Below, one piece after another: positions 1-8,146 of a stretch of DNA of 64,000 nucleotides (positions within the stretch are counted from its first letter, which is position 1; every line of letters starts with the position of its first letter). The notes below the pieces were generated by a model. That model was not told the origin of the DNA. It saw only the letters and a list, made by a program, of their open reading frames with translations, and searched no databases. Position numbers and translations under genes: made by a program. Origin of the DNA: Streptomyces canus 299MFChir4.1 (GTDB lineage Bacteria; Actinomycetota; Actinomycetes; Streptomycetales; Streptomycetaceae); the NCBI RefSeq assembly GCF_000383615.1, contig NZ_KB911604.1:59730-123729 (forward strand), read 5' to 3'.

Positions 1-423
1 GTCGCCGTACTGGGCGGCCAGCTGCCGTACCGAGGCGGGGAACAGCAGCGACTCGCCCTCGGCGACCAGCCGCACCGCGTGCACGATCTCGGCCGGCCGG
101 GCCCGCTTCAACAGGAACCCGTCGGCCCCGGCCCGCAGCGCCTCGTACACGTACTCGTCGTTCTCGAACGTCGTCACCACGACGATCTTCGGCGGCCGCT
201 CGACCGTCCGCAGCACCGCGCGCGTGGCCTCGATGCCGTCCATCAGAGGCATCCGTACGTCCATGGCGACCACGTCGGGCCGCAGCTGCCGCACCAGGGG
301 GATCACCGACGCTCCGTCGGCCGCCTCGCCGACGACCTCGATGTCGGGCTGCGCCTCCAGCACGGCCCGCAGACCGGCGCGCACGAGGGGTTCGTCGTCG
401 ACGAGGAGAACGGTGACCGGCAT
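1..423 (-). CDS. NarL/LuxR-type response regulator, C-terminus outside window
   Basis: Translation from an ATG at 423 gives a receiver domain beginning MPVTVLLVDDEPLVRAG. The acidic pocket (DDE), the phospho-acceptor Asp in VAMDVRMP and the Lys in FLLKRA are all visible. About 141 residues are inside the window; the DNA-binding output domain, expected to be LuxR-type HTH for this family, would lie to the left and is not seen. The gene follows the histidine kinase on the same strand with a 14-base gap, so kinase and regulator form a two-component operon. The adjacent divergent ABC exporter is a plausible target (inference). Confidence 0.9.
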   Translation of the reverse strand, partial: MPVTVLLVDDEPLVRAGLRAVLEAQPDIEVVGEAADGASVIPLVRQLRPDVVAMDVRMPLMDGIEATRAVLRTVERPPKIVVVTTFENDEYVYEALRAGADGFLLKRARPAEIVHAVRLVAEGESLLFPASVRQLAAQYGD

Positions 424-437
424 CCCGTCAGCGTAGA

Positions 438-1607
438 TCAGCGCAGCGGTAGCTCGGCATGCACCTGCCAGTCGCCCACGTCGGGTCCGGTGTGCGCGTG
501 GCCGCCGAGCAGGGCCGCGCGTTCGCGTATGCCGCGCAGCCCGCTGCCCCGCCCGGGGCCGGGTATGTCGGCCGTCAGCGGATTGCGGACCTCCAGGGCC
601 AGGGCCTCGCCCGTGACCTCGATCCGGACCCGGACCGGGACGGCCCCCGCGTGCCGCAGCACATTGGTCAGCGCCTCCTGGAGGATCCGGTACCCCTCCC
701 GGGAGACCGGCCCGGGCACGGTGTCCACCGGCCCGGTCACCTCGGCGTCCACCTTCGCGCCGGACGCGCGCGCGGACTCCAGCAGCCGGTCGGCGTCCGT
801 CAGCGTCGGGCGGCTGCTCACCGGCCGCTCCGACTCGCGCGGGATGCCGAGGACACGCTCCAGGTCCTCCAGCGCGGCCCGGCCGGTCTCCTCGATGGCG
901 TCCAGCGCACGGTCTGTGAACGCCGGATCGCCGGCCGCGCGGGCGGCGCCCGCCTGGACGACGGCGACCGTCAGGGCGTGCCCGATCGAGTCGTGCAGCT
1001 CACGCGCGATACGGGTGCGCTCCAGGAGCCGCTCGGTGCGCTCCTCCAGGGCGGCCAGGCGCTCGGCGGGGGAGGGGCCGAGCAGCCGCAGCGCGAGCGC
1101 GGTGATCAGCCGGCCCGAGCCGACCACGGTCGCCGCCAGCGCGGCCACCGACACGGGTGCGAGCAGGACGTGCCACCACCGGTGGCCGTCGAGGAGGACA
1201 AGCACCCCCTCGTCGACGTCCTGACCGAGGGCCGACGCCACCAGGTCCACCGACGTGAGGAGCAGTTGCACGCTGAGCATCGCCGTCGCGTAGCCGAGCA
1301 GCAGCCGCGCCTGAAGCCACACCACGAGCCGTCCCCGGTCGCGCCAGGACACCGACGGCGCGACGACGATGTCGTCGCTCTCGCTGTTGTGCCGGTGACC
1401 GGTCAGCAGCAGCCGCGCCTGGAGCCCCTCCACGGTGCGCATCGCGGGCACCAGTGCAGCGGGCGCGAGCGTCACGGCCGCGACCGGCCAGGTCCACCAC
1501 GCCTCCTCGACGAACATCCACATGGCCGGCCACACGACGGCGATGAACAGATGCAGCCATCGTGTGTACGTCACCGCCCGGCCGAACGGGCGCAGCAAGC
1601 GGACCAT
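438..1607 (-). CDS. HisKA_3-type (DesK/NarX-like) sensor histidine kinase
   Basis: 389 residues. The N-terminal half has several hydrophobic membrane segments. The dimerisation/phospho-acceptor helix contains RIARELHDSIGHAL, the HisKA_3 signature with the catalytic His. The C-terminal HATPase has QEALTNVLRHA (N box) and GSGLRGIRERA (G box). The ATG at 1607 was chosen because translation further upstream gives low-complexity sequence that runs across the divergent promoter and the neighbouring ABC gene. It is co-transcribed with the downstream response regulator. The membrane part is typical of kinases that sense envelope or lipid-phase stress, but the signal is unknown. Confidence 0.9.
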   Translation of the reverse strand: MVRLLRPFGRAVTYTRWLHLFIAVVWPAMWMFVEEAWWTWPVAAVTLAPAALVPAMRTVEGLQARLLLTGHRHNSESDDIVVAPSVSWRDRGRLVVWLQARLLLGYATAMLSVQLLLTSVDLVASALGQDVDEGVLVLLDGHRWWHVLLAPVSVAALAATVVGSGRLITALALRLLGPSPAERLAALEERTERLLERTRIARELHDSIGHALTVAVVQAGAARAAGDPAFTDRALDAIEETGRAALEDLERVLGIPRESERPVSSRPTLTDADRLLESARASGAKVDAEVTGPVDTVPGPVSREGYRILQEALTNVLRHAGAVPVRVRIEVTGEALALEVRNPLTADIPGPGRGSGLRGIRERAALLGGHAHTGPDVGDWQVHAELPLR

Positions 1608-1641
1608 TGCGTCATCGTGCCAGCCGCCACCGACAACGAGC

Positions 1642-1659
1642 CTCCCCCGCACGGGGGAG
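1642..1659. promoter_or_regulatory. GC-rich inverted repeat in the divergent kinase/ABC promoter region
   Basis: CTCCCCCG and CGGGGGAG form an 8+8 inverted repeat around a 2-base centre. It lies midway between the kinase start (1607) and the ABC ATPase start (1716). A second GGGGGAG occurs about 15 bases further right. It could be the binding site of the linked response regulator, or simply a GC-rich hairpin. Function is inferred from position only. Confidence 0.35.
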
Positions 1660-1715
1660 ACGATCTCCACGCGCGGGGGAGGCCCCGACCTCACGGCACC
1701 GGCCAGGCTGCTGCC

Positions 1716-2636
1716 ATGACCAGCATCGAAGTCCAGTCCCTCACCAAGGAGTTCGGCACCCGACGAGCCGTGGACGGCGTCACCTTCCGTGTCCTCCCGG
1801 GCCGTGTCACCGGCTTCCTCGGCCCGAACGGCGCCGGAAAGTCCACCACCATGCGGCTCGTCCTCGGCCTCGACCGCCCGACCTCCGGGACGGCCACGAT
1901 CGGCGGCCGCCCCTACGTCACACTCGACGAACCCCTGCGCCACGTGGGCGCCCTGCTCGACGCCCAGGCCGCGCACGGCTCCCGCACCGGCCGCGCCCAC
2001 CTGCGCACCCTGGCGGCGAGCAACCGCATCCCCGACCAGCGGGTCGACGCGGTCCTGGCGGAGACGGGGCTGGCCTCGGTCGCCCGGCGCCGCGTCAAGA
2101 CGTACTCCCTGGGCATGCGGCAGCGGCTCGGCATCGCGGCCGCCCTGCTCGGCGACCCCCGCGTGGTCATGCTCGACGAGCCCTCCAACGGGCTCGATCC
2201 CGAAGGCATCATCTGGATCCGCGCGTTGCTGCGCCGACTGGCCGCGGAGGGCCGCACGGTGCTGGTCTCCAGCCACCTCATGAACGAGACCGCGTCCTTC
2301 GCCGACCACCTCGTCGTCCTGGGCCGGGGGCGCCTGCTCGCCGACACGCCCATGCGGGAGTTCATCCACGCACGCGTGCGGCCCGGCGTCCGCATCCGCA
2401 CCACCGACCCCACCGCACTCAAGAGCGCCCTCGCCCGGCACGGCCACGACGCCGTGGAGCACGAGGACGGGCACTGGACCGTGCAGCACGCACGCGTGGA
2501 CGAGATCGGCGCCATCGTCTCCGCCGCGGGCGTCCCCCTCCTCGAACTGGCCGCCGAGGAAGCCACCCTGGAGCAGGCCTATCTCGACCTGACCTCCGCC
2601 GAAACCGAGTTCACCGCCCACCCCCAGGAGGCCTGA
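1716..2636 (+). CDS. ABC transporter ATP-binding protein (DrrA/bacitracin-type exporter)
   Basis: 306 residues starting MTSIEVQSLTKEFGTR. Walker A (GPNGAGKST), the signature SLGMRQRLGIA, Walker B (VVMLDEPSNGLDP) and the switch His in LVSSHLM are intact. A C-terminal extension of about 90 residues is typical of CcmA/DrrA-like exporter ATPases. The next gene, a membrane protein, begins one base after the stop codon, so the two form one exporter. Open sequence upstream of 1716 in the same frame is antisense to the kinase and is not part of this protein. The substrate is unknown; control by the neighbouring two-component system is inferred. Confidence 0.92.
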   Translation: MTSIEVQSLTKEFGTRRAVDGVTFRVLPGRVTGFLGPNGAGKSTTMRLVLGLDRPTSGTATIGGRPYVTLDEPLRHVGALLDAQAAHGSRTGRAHLRTLAASNRIPDQRVDAVLAETGLASVARRRVKTYSLGMRQRLGIAAALLGDPRVVMLDEPSNGLDPEGIIWIRALLRRLAAEGRTVLVSSHLMNETASFADHLVVLGRGRLLADTPMREFIHARVRPGVRIRTTDPTALKSALARHGHDAVEHEDGHWTVQHARVDEIGAIVSAAGVPLLELAAEEATLEQAYLDLTSAETEFTAHPQEA

Positions 2637-2637
2637 C

Positions 2638-3363
2638 ATGCCCTTCGCCCCCGTCCTGCGCTCCGAGTGGCTGAAGATCCGTACGCTGCGCTCGCTCCTC
2701 GGCGCACTGCTCGCCCTGTTCGCGGCGACCACCGCGTTCTCCGCGATCGCCGGGGTCTCCGAGACCTCCGACCCCGAGTTCGACCCGCTGTTCATGGCGC
2801 TGTCCGGCGTCGCGCCCGGCCAGATCGCGGCCCTCTCCTTCGGCGCCATGGCGGTGCAGTCGGAGTTCCACGGGGGTGGGCTCCGGCTGTCACTGGCCGC
2901 GGTGCCGCGGCGCGGGCGCTGGTTCGCGGCAAAGGCGACGGCCATCGCCGTCCCCACGCTCGTGGTCGGCCTGGTCACCGCCTTCGCCGCTCTCGTCGTG
3001 GCACGGGCCGGTCTCGGCGAGGCGGCGAGCGGTCTCAGCACCGGTGAACAAGCACGCGGTGTCGTCGGCTGCGGGATCTACCTCACCCTGATGGCGCTGC
3101 TGGCGGCCGGTCTCGCGGGGGTGCTGCGCAGCGGGGTGGCGGCGCTCTCGCTCCTGATCCCGTTCGTCCTGATCGTCTCGTTCGTGATCGGCGACGTGGC
3201 CGGCGGGGCCACCGACTTCATGCCCGACCGGGCGGGCCAGATCGTCCTGTACGAGACGCACGACGGACCTCTGGGACCGTGGACGGGACTCGCCGTGACC
3301 GCGGCCTGGGCGGCCGCCGCCCTGGCCGCCGGGGCCTGGAGCGTGCGACACCGGGACGCCTGA
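2638..3363 (+). CDS. ABC-2-type transporter permease
   Basis: 241 residues with about six hydrophobic segments, beginning MPFAPVLRSEWLKIRTLRS. The SEWxKxRT opening is common in actinobacterial ABC-2 permeases. It starts one base after the ATPase stop codon, which implies translational coupling. It forms the membrane part of the exporter with the preceding gene. Nothing in the sequence identifies the substrate. Confidence 0.88.
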   Translation: MPFAPVLRSEWLKIRTLRSLLGALLALFAATTAFSAIAGVSETSDPEFDPLFMALSGVAPGQIAALSFGAMAVQSEFHGGGLRLSLAAVPRRGRWFAAKATAIAVPTLVVGLVTAFAALVVARAGLGEAASGLSTGEQARGVVGCGIYLTLMALLAAGLAGVLRSGVAALSLLIPFVLIVSFVIGDVAGGATDFMPDRAGQIVLYETHDGPLGPWTGLAVTAAWAAAALAAGAWSVRHRDA

Positions 3364-3421
3364 CCCCGCATATCGCCTGACGCCCCGCCAAATGTCAGTG
3401 GCGGCCGGTTTACTGGATCAC

Positions 3422-3868
3422 ATGGACAGTGCGAAGTACCTCGCCGCCATCGACTCGCTGTGCGCCCGCGACCTGACCGCGGCGGACGGCGGGCCGGGCG
3501 CCTACCGGTCGGGGCCCGGTTACCGCATCGAGTCGTTAGAGGTGAGCCACGGGACGCGGGACGGCGACGCGGCGCCACGCATGGCGATCGTGGGGGACTT
3601 CTACGCCCTCAAGAGCCGCATAGGCCAGGAGTTGGACGACCGCTGGGGCCGGCAGCAGCGGCCCTGGGGCATGGACACGCTCAAGGTGCGCCTCGACCGG
3701 GGCGAGGAGATACCCGAGCCCTGGTTCACGACGAGCATCGTGACGGACGACCTCGACCTCTGGCAGCCGCCTGGCTCGGACCGCTGGATCGCCCTCGGCG
3801 TGGGCTACCGGGACGAGGCCGACGAGGTCCATGTCCTCGCCGTGGCCTCGGACATCGACCCGGTGTGA
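3422..3868 (+). CDS. Conserved-looking hypothetical protein
   Basis: 148 residues, soluble and acidic, with no signal peptide or membrane segment. It begins MDSAKYLAAIDSL and I do not recognise the family. An in-frame ATG at 3392 would add ten residues, but neither start has a clear Shine-Dalgarno sequence. Strong third-position GC bias and a position between convergent genes support a real gene. It ends four bases before the stop codon of mug on the other strand. Confidence 0.6.
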   Translation: MDSAKYLAAIDSLCARDLTAADGGPGAYRSGPGYRIESLEVSHGTRDGDAAPRMAIVGDFYALKSRIGQELDDRWGRQQRPWGMDTLKVRLDRGEEIPEPWFTTSIVTDDLDLWQPPGSDRWIALGVGYRDEADEVHVLAVASDIDPV

Positions 3869-3872
3869 CCCG

Positions 3873-4373
3873 TCAGCCCCGCTCCGCCGCCACCCGCAGC
3901 CGGGCGAACTCCTCCGCCATCGTCGCCGCGGTCCAGTGCGCGTTGAGGCCGCTCGGATTGGGCAGCACCCACACGCGCGAGGCGCCGACCGTCCGCTCCT
4001 GCGGCCCGACCCTCGCCTTCTTGTCGTCGAAGGCCGCACGGTAGGCGGTGACCCCGACCACGGCCAGCCAACGCGGCTTGAGCCGCGCCACCTTCTCCGC
4101 CAGCAGCCGCCCGCCCTCGTGGTACTCCTCGGCGCTCAGCTCGTCCGCCCGCGCGGTCGCCCGGGCCACGACATTGGTGATCCCGAGTCCGTACGACAGC
4201 AACTCCCGCTGCTCGGACGGCTTCAGGAGCCTCGGTGTGAACCCGGACAGGTGCAGCACCGGCCAGAACCGGTTTCCGGGACGGGCGAAGTGATGGCTGG
4301 TGGCCGCCGTCATCAGCCCGGGATTGATGCCGCAGAACAGAACGCGGAGGCCGTCCGCGACGACATCCGGCAC
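3873..4373 (-). CDS. mug: Mug-type G/U(T) mismatch-specific uracil-DNA glycosylase
   Basis: About 166 residues from a GTG at 4373. The active-site loop FCGINPGL and the wedge motif NPSGLNAHW identify the Mug/TDG family, which excises uracil or thymine mispaired with guanine. The reading frame stays open upstream and encodes a plausible helix (TRFTPADLEAARDRL), so the true start may be a non-standard codon (for example CTG) close to the purB stop. The gene follows purB closely on the same strand. Confidence 0.88.
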   Translation of the reverse strand: MPDVVADGLRVLFCGINPGLMTAATSHHFARPGNRFWPVLHLSGFTPRLLKPSEQRELLSYGLGITNVVARATARADELSAEEYHEGGRLLAEKVARLKPRWLAVVGVTAYRAAFDDKKARVGPQERTVGASRVWVLPNPSGLNAHWTAATMAEEFARLRVAAERG

Positions 4374-4417
4374 GAGCCGGTCGCGGGCGGCCTCCAGGTC
4401 CGCGGGGGTGAACCGGG

Positions 4418-5860
4418 TCAGAGGATCGCCCCCGGCGCGTAGCCCGCGGCGGCCGGGTGCTGCTTGACGATCTCCTCGATCCGGCCGACGACGGCGCCGA
4501 CCTGGTCGGCGGCGGCGCCCGTGAAGGACAGCTTGTCGGCCATCAGCGCGTCCAGCTGGGCGCGGTCGAGCGGGATGCGCTCGTCGGCGGCCAGCTTGTC
4601 GAGGAGTTCGTTGCGCTCGGCGCCCTGCTCGCGCATCGCGAGGGCGGAGGCGACGGCGTTCTCCTTGATCGCCTCGTGCGCGACCTCACGGCCGACGCCC
4701 GCGCGGACCGCGCCCATCAGCACCTTGGTGGTGGCCAGGAAGGGCAGGTACCGGTCCAGCTCGCGCGCGACGACGGCCGGGAAGGCGCCGAACTCGTCGA
4801 GCACGGTGAGGAAGGTCTCCAGGAGGCCGTCGAGCGCGAAGAACGCGTCCGGCAGCGCGACCCGGCGCACCACCGAGCAGGACACGTCGCCCTCGTTCCA
4901 CTGGTCGCCCGCCAGCTCGCCGGTCATCGAGGCGTAGCCGCGCAGGATGACCATGAGGCCGTTGACGCGCTCGCAGGACCGCGTGTTCATCTTGTGCGGC
5001 ATCGCGGAGGAGCCGACCTGACCCGGCTTGAAGCCCTCGGTCACCAGCTCGTGCCCGGCCATCAGGCGGATCGTCTTCGCCAGCGAGGACGGGGCCGCCG
5101 CCAGCTGGACCAGCGCGGTCACGACCTCGTAGTCCAGGGAGCGGGGGTAGACCTGGCCGACCGAGGTGAACGCCTGCGAGAAGCCCAGGTGACCGGCGAT
5201 CCGCTGCTCCAGCTCCGCCAGCTTCGAGGCGTCCCCGCCCAGCAGGTCCAGCATGTCCTGCGCGGTGCCGACCGGGCCCTTGATCCCTCGCAGCGGGTAG
5301 CGGGCGAGGAGTTCCTCGACCCGGCCGTACGCCACGAGCAGTTCGTCCGCCGCGGTCGCGAAACGCTTGCCGAGGGTGGTGGCCTGCGCGGCCACGTTGT
5401 GCGAGCGGCCGGCCATGACCAGCTCGCCGTACTCGCCGGCCAGCTTGGCGAGGCGGGCCAGGACGGCCACGCTGCGGTCGCGGACCAGTTCCAGGGAGAG
5501 CCGGATCTGGAGCTGCTCGACGTTCTCCGTGAGGTCCCGGGAGGTCATGCCCTTGTGGACCTGCTCGTGCCCGGCGAGGTCGTTGAACTCCTCGATCCGC
5601 GCCTTCACGTCATGCCGCGTGACCTTCTCGCGCTCGGCGATGGAGGCAAGGTCGACGGTGTCCAGGACCCGCTCGTAGTCGGCGAGGGCCTGCTCCGGCA
5701 CCTCGATCCCGAGGTCCTTCTGGGCCCGCAGCACGGCGAGCCAGAGCTGACGCTCGAGCCTCACCTTCTGCTCGGGCGACCAGAGCGTGGCGAGCTCGGC
5801 GGAGGCGTAGCGTCCGGCGAGGACGTTGGGGATGCGGGGCTTGGCGGGAGCGGAAGTCAC
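4418..5860 (-). CDS. purB: Adenylosuccinate lyase
   Basis: 480 residues from a GTG at 5860 (TSAPAKPRIPNVLAGRY). The fumarase/aspartase-superfamily signature GSSAMPHKMN is present, as are TSRDLTEN near residue 100 and the catalytic-loop region. The enzyme cleaves SAICAR and adenylosuccinate in purine synthesis. The frame continues upstream, but that sequence is arginine-rich and out of character. Length and start agree with the usual actinobacterial enzyme. Confidence 0.95.
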   Translation of the reverse strand: MTSAPAKPRIPNVLAGRYASAELATLWSPEQKVRLERQLWLAVLRAQKDLGIEVPEQALADYERVLDTVDLASIAEREKVTRHDVKARIEEFNDLAGHEQVHKGMTSRDLTENVEQLQIRLSLELVRDRSVAVLARLAKLAGEYGELVMAGRSHNVAAQATTLGKRFATAADELLVAYGRVEELLARYPLRGIKGPVGTAQDMLDLLGGDASKLAELEQRIAGHLGFSQAFTSVGQVYPRSLDYEVVTALVQLAAAPSSLAKTIRLMAGHELVTEGFKPGQVGSSAMPHKMNTRSCERVNGLMVILRGYASMTGELAGDQWNEGDVSCSVVRRVALPDAFFALDGLLETFLTVLDEFGAFPAVVARELDRYLPFLATTKVLMGAVRAGVGREVAHEAIKENAVASALAMREQGAERNELLDKLAADERIPLDRAQLDALMADKLSFTGAAADQVGAVVGRIEEIVKQHPAAAGYAPGAIL

Positions 5861-5919
5861 GTGTACGGATTCTACTGGCGATTCCTGCAGGCCAGCGTCA
5901 GGGTCCCGTTCGTCGGAAC

Positions 5920-6261
5920 CTACGAGAGCTCTTCCGCGAGCTCCGCCAGGATTTCGGCGTGGCACCGTTCGGGCGCGCACCAGCAGGCCAGGGCCTTGCC
6001 GCGAAGGCCGGGCAGCAGAGCGAGCAGATCCGGCCGCGCCAGCAGATACGCCCGGTACTTCGCCATGACCTCGGCCCGCGTGCCGTCCCGGCGGCGCGCG
6101 GGGGTGTCATAGGCGAAGGGGTTGTACAGCGGGTGCTTCGGCAGGTCCCAGCCACCCATGGTCCAGCGACGCCCGACGTAGACGAGGTCGGCGGGCGCGT
6201 GTTCGAGGCGGGGGCCGTACTCGTGGATACGGCCCCTGACGTTGACCACGCGCGTGTGCAC
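5920..6261 (-). CDS. DUF4326 domain-containing protein
   Basis: 113 residues. The order VVNVRG, then YVGR, then a long middle, then LACWCAPERCHAEIL is the pattern I associate with DUF4326, a small family of unknown function with a conserved Cys-x-Cys near the C-terminus. It lies downstream of the GDSL esterase with a 6-base gap and is probably co-transcribed. No membrane or signal sequence is visible. Confidence 0.75.
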   Translation of the reverse strand: MHTRVVNVRGRIHEYGPRLEHAPADLVYVGRRWTMGGWDLPKHPLYNPFAYDTPARRRDGTRAEVMAKYRAYLLARPDLLALLPGLRGKALACWCAPERCHAEILAELAEELS

Positions 6262-6267
6262 GACGTC

Positions 6268-7041
6268 CTAGTGCTCGTACGGCAGGAGGTCGGGTCGCTT
6301 CGGGGGCAGGCCGTCGCCCGAGGAACGGCCCGTCAGACGCCGGCCGATCCAGGGCAGCAGGTACTGCCGGGTGAACCGTACGTCGGCGATGCGGCGGGCC
6401 AGCCACGGCGGCGGCACGGTGGCCGGCAGCGGCGTTCGCCACTCCGTGTCCTCGGGGTCGTAGCCGAGGCACTGCCACACGGCCTCGCAGACCCTGCGGT
6501 GGCCCTCGGCTGTCAGGTGCAGCCGGTCCACGTCCCACATCCGCTGGTCGGACAGCGAGTCCGCGCCGTACAGGTCGACGACCACCGCACCATGCCGCCC
6601 GGCGAGTTCGTCGACGACCCCGAACAGCTCCTCCATGCGCGGCCGGAAGCGGGCCTGGACCGGGCCCTGGCGGCCGGGGCTGTGCATCAGCACCAGCTGC
6701 TTGCAGGACGGGGCCAGCCGCTCCACGGCCTCCGTCAGCAGGTCGCGGACGCGGACCATGTCGCACTTGGGCCGCAGGGTGTCGTTGAGGCCGCCCACCA
6801 GCGTGATCACGTCCGGCTGCATCGCCGCCGCCACGTCGACCTGCTCGTCGACGATCTGCTGGATCAGCTTGCCGCGCACGGCGAGGTTGGCGTACCGGAA
6901 GCCGGGTGTCGCGGCGGCCATCCGGCCGGCGAGGAGGTCGGCCCAACCGCGGTAGGAGCCGTCCGGCAGCAGGTCCGACATGCCCTCGGTGAAGGAGTCG
7001 CCGACCGCGACCAGGCTGGAGTAAGTGGGATTCGTCTGCAT
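6268..7041 (-). CDS. SGNH/GDSL-family hydrolase
   Basis: 257 residues without a signal peptide, so probably cytoplasmic. Block I is VAVGDSFTEGM with the catalytic Ser, block III is GGLNDTLRP, and block V is DRLHLTAEGHR with the catalytic Asp and His. These are esterase/acyl-hydrolase signatures of the SGNH fold. The substrate cannot be told. It sits upstream of the DUF4326 gene as a likely two-gene unit. Confidence 0.88.
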   Translation of the reverse strand: MQTNPTYSSLVAVGDSFTEGMSDLLPDGSYRGWADLLAGRMAAATPGFRYANLAVRGKLIQQIVDEQVDVAAAMQPDVITLVGGLNDTLRPKCDMVRVRDLLTEAVERLAPSCKQLVLMHSPGRQGPVQARFRPRMEELFGVVDELAGRHGAVVVDLYGADSLSDQRMWDVDRLHLTAEGHRRVCEAVWQCLGYDPEDTEWRTPLPATVPPPWLARRIADVRFTRQYLLPWIGRRLTGRSSGDGLPPKRPDLLPYEH

Positions 7042-7071
7042 GGCGGAAGAAATGGTAACCCGCTCACATAC

Positions 7072-8109
7072 TTACCGGTCGGTGGGTCCGGGGGGCCCCA
7101 CCTGCAGGCCGAACAGCTCCCGCAACACGTCCTCCATCGTCACCAGCCCGGCCAGCCGCCCGTCCTCGCCGAGCACCGCCGCCAGGTGCGTCCGGCTGCG
7201 CCGCATCGCCGTCAGCACGTCGTCGAGCGGGGTGCTCTCCCGGATCCGTGCGATCGGCCGCATGTCCCGCACCGAGAACGGCAGATCCCGCGGTGAGGCG
7301 TCCAGCGCGTCCTTGACGTGCAGGTAGCCGACGATCCGGCGCCCCTCGTCCACCACCGGGAACCGGGAGAACCCGGACTCGCTCGACAGCGCCTCCAACT
7401 GCTCCGGCGTCACCCCCACCCGCGCGTAGACCACGCGTTCCAGGGGCAGCACCACGTCCCGCACGGGTCGTCGCCCCAGCTCCAGAGCGTCGTGCAGCCG
7501 CTCCCGCGCGCGCTCGTCGATCAGGCCCGCCTCACCCGAGTCCCGCACGATCCGGGCCAGCTCGGCGTCCGTGAAGGTGGCCGTGACCTCGTCCTTGGTC
7601 TCCACGCGCAGCAGCTTCAGCAGGGCGTTCGCGAAGGCGTTGACCGCGAAGATCACCGGGCGCAGCCCGCGCGCCAGCGCGACCAGCGGCGGCCCGAGGA
7701 GCAGCGCACTGCGCACCGGTTCCGCGAGCGTGACGTTCTTCGGGACCATCTCGCCGAACAGCATGTGCAGATACGTCGCCAAAGCCAGCGCGATCACGAA
7801 GGACACCGCGTGCCCCGCGCCCTTCGGCACACCCACCGCGTGGAACACCGGCTCCAGCAGATGCGCGATCGCCGGCTCCGCGACCACACCCAGAACCAGC
7901 GTGCACAACGTGATCCCGAGCTGCGCCGCCGCCAACAGCGCGGAGACGTGCTCCAGCCCCCACAGCACGCTCTTCGCCCGCCGGTCGCCCTGCTCCGCAT
8001 GGGGCTCGACCTGACTGCGCCGCACCGAGATCAGCGCGAACTCGGCTCCCACGAAGAAGGCGTTCACGACAAGCGTCGCCAGACCGATCAGCAACTGGAC
8101 GACGATCAT
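7072..8109 (-). CDS. CNNM (DUF21)/CBS-pair membrane protein, short form
   Basis: 345 residues. The N-terminal DUF21/CNNM transmembrane domain contains VNAFFVGAEFALISVRR and GEMVPKNVTLA. A CBS pair follows (around RFPVVDEGRRIVGYLHVKD and AAVLGEDGRLAGLVTMED). The protein ends directly after the CBS pair and lacks the CorC_HlyC domain found in its neighbour. The family is often annotated as haemolysin-like, but CNNM proteins are better linked to magnesium or cobalt transport. It lies 37 bases downstream of its long paralogue and is probably co-expressed and partnered with it. Confidence 0.88.
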   Translation of the reverse strand: MIVVQLLIGLATLVVNAFFVGAEFALISVRRSQVEPHAEQGDRRAKSVLWGLEHVSALLAAAQLGITLCTLVLGVVAEPAIAHLLEPVFHAVGVPKGAGHAVSFVIALALATYLHMLFGEMVPKNVTLAEPVRSALLLGPPLVALARGLRPVIFAVNAFANALLKLLRVETKDEVTATFTDAELARIVRDSGEAGLIDERARERLHDALELGRRPVRDVVLPLERVVYARVGVTPEQLEALSSESGFSRFPVVDEGRRIVGYLHVKDALDASPRDLPFSVRDMRPIARIRESTPLDDVLTAMRRSRTHLAAVLGEDGRLAGLVTMEDVLRELFGLQVGPPGPTDR

Positions 8110-8146
8110 CGCGCGGTCCTCTCCGGGAGCAGGGGCTTGGCCTGGA

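Noticed and set aside
459..1715. Long in-frame extension upstream of the ABC ATPase (725-residue reading)
   Set aside because: It is antisense to the histidine kinase and arginine/proline-rich; the real protein starts at 1716 just before the ABC fold.
1608..3041. Upstream extension of the histidine kinase frame to 867 residues
   Set aside because: It runs antisense through the ABC exporter genes and lacks domain character.
5861..5980. N-terminal extension of PurB
   Set aside because: Arg-rich, not part of the family; GTG at 5860 gives the normal start.
4457..6112. 551-residue plus-strand reading across purB
   Set aside because: Valine/leucine/glutamine-rich antisense product of purB, caused by high GC3.
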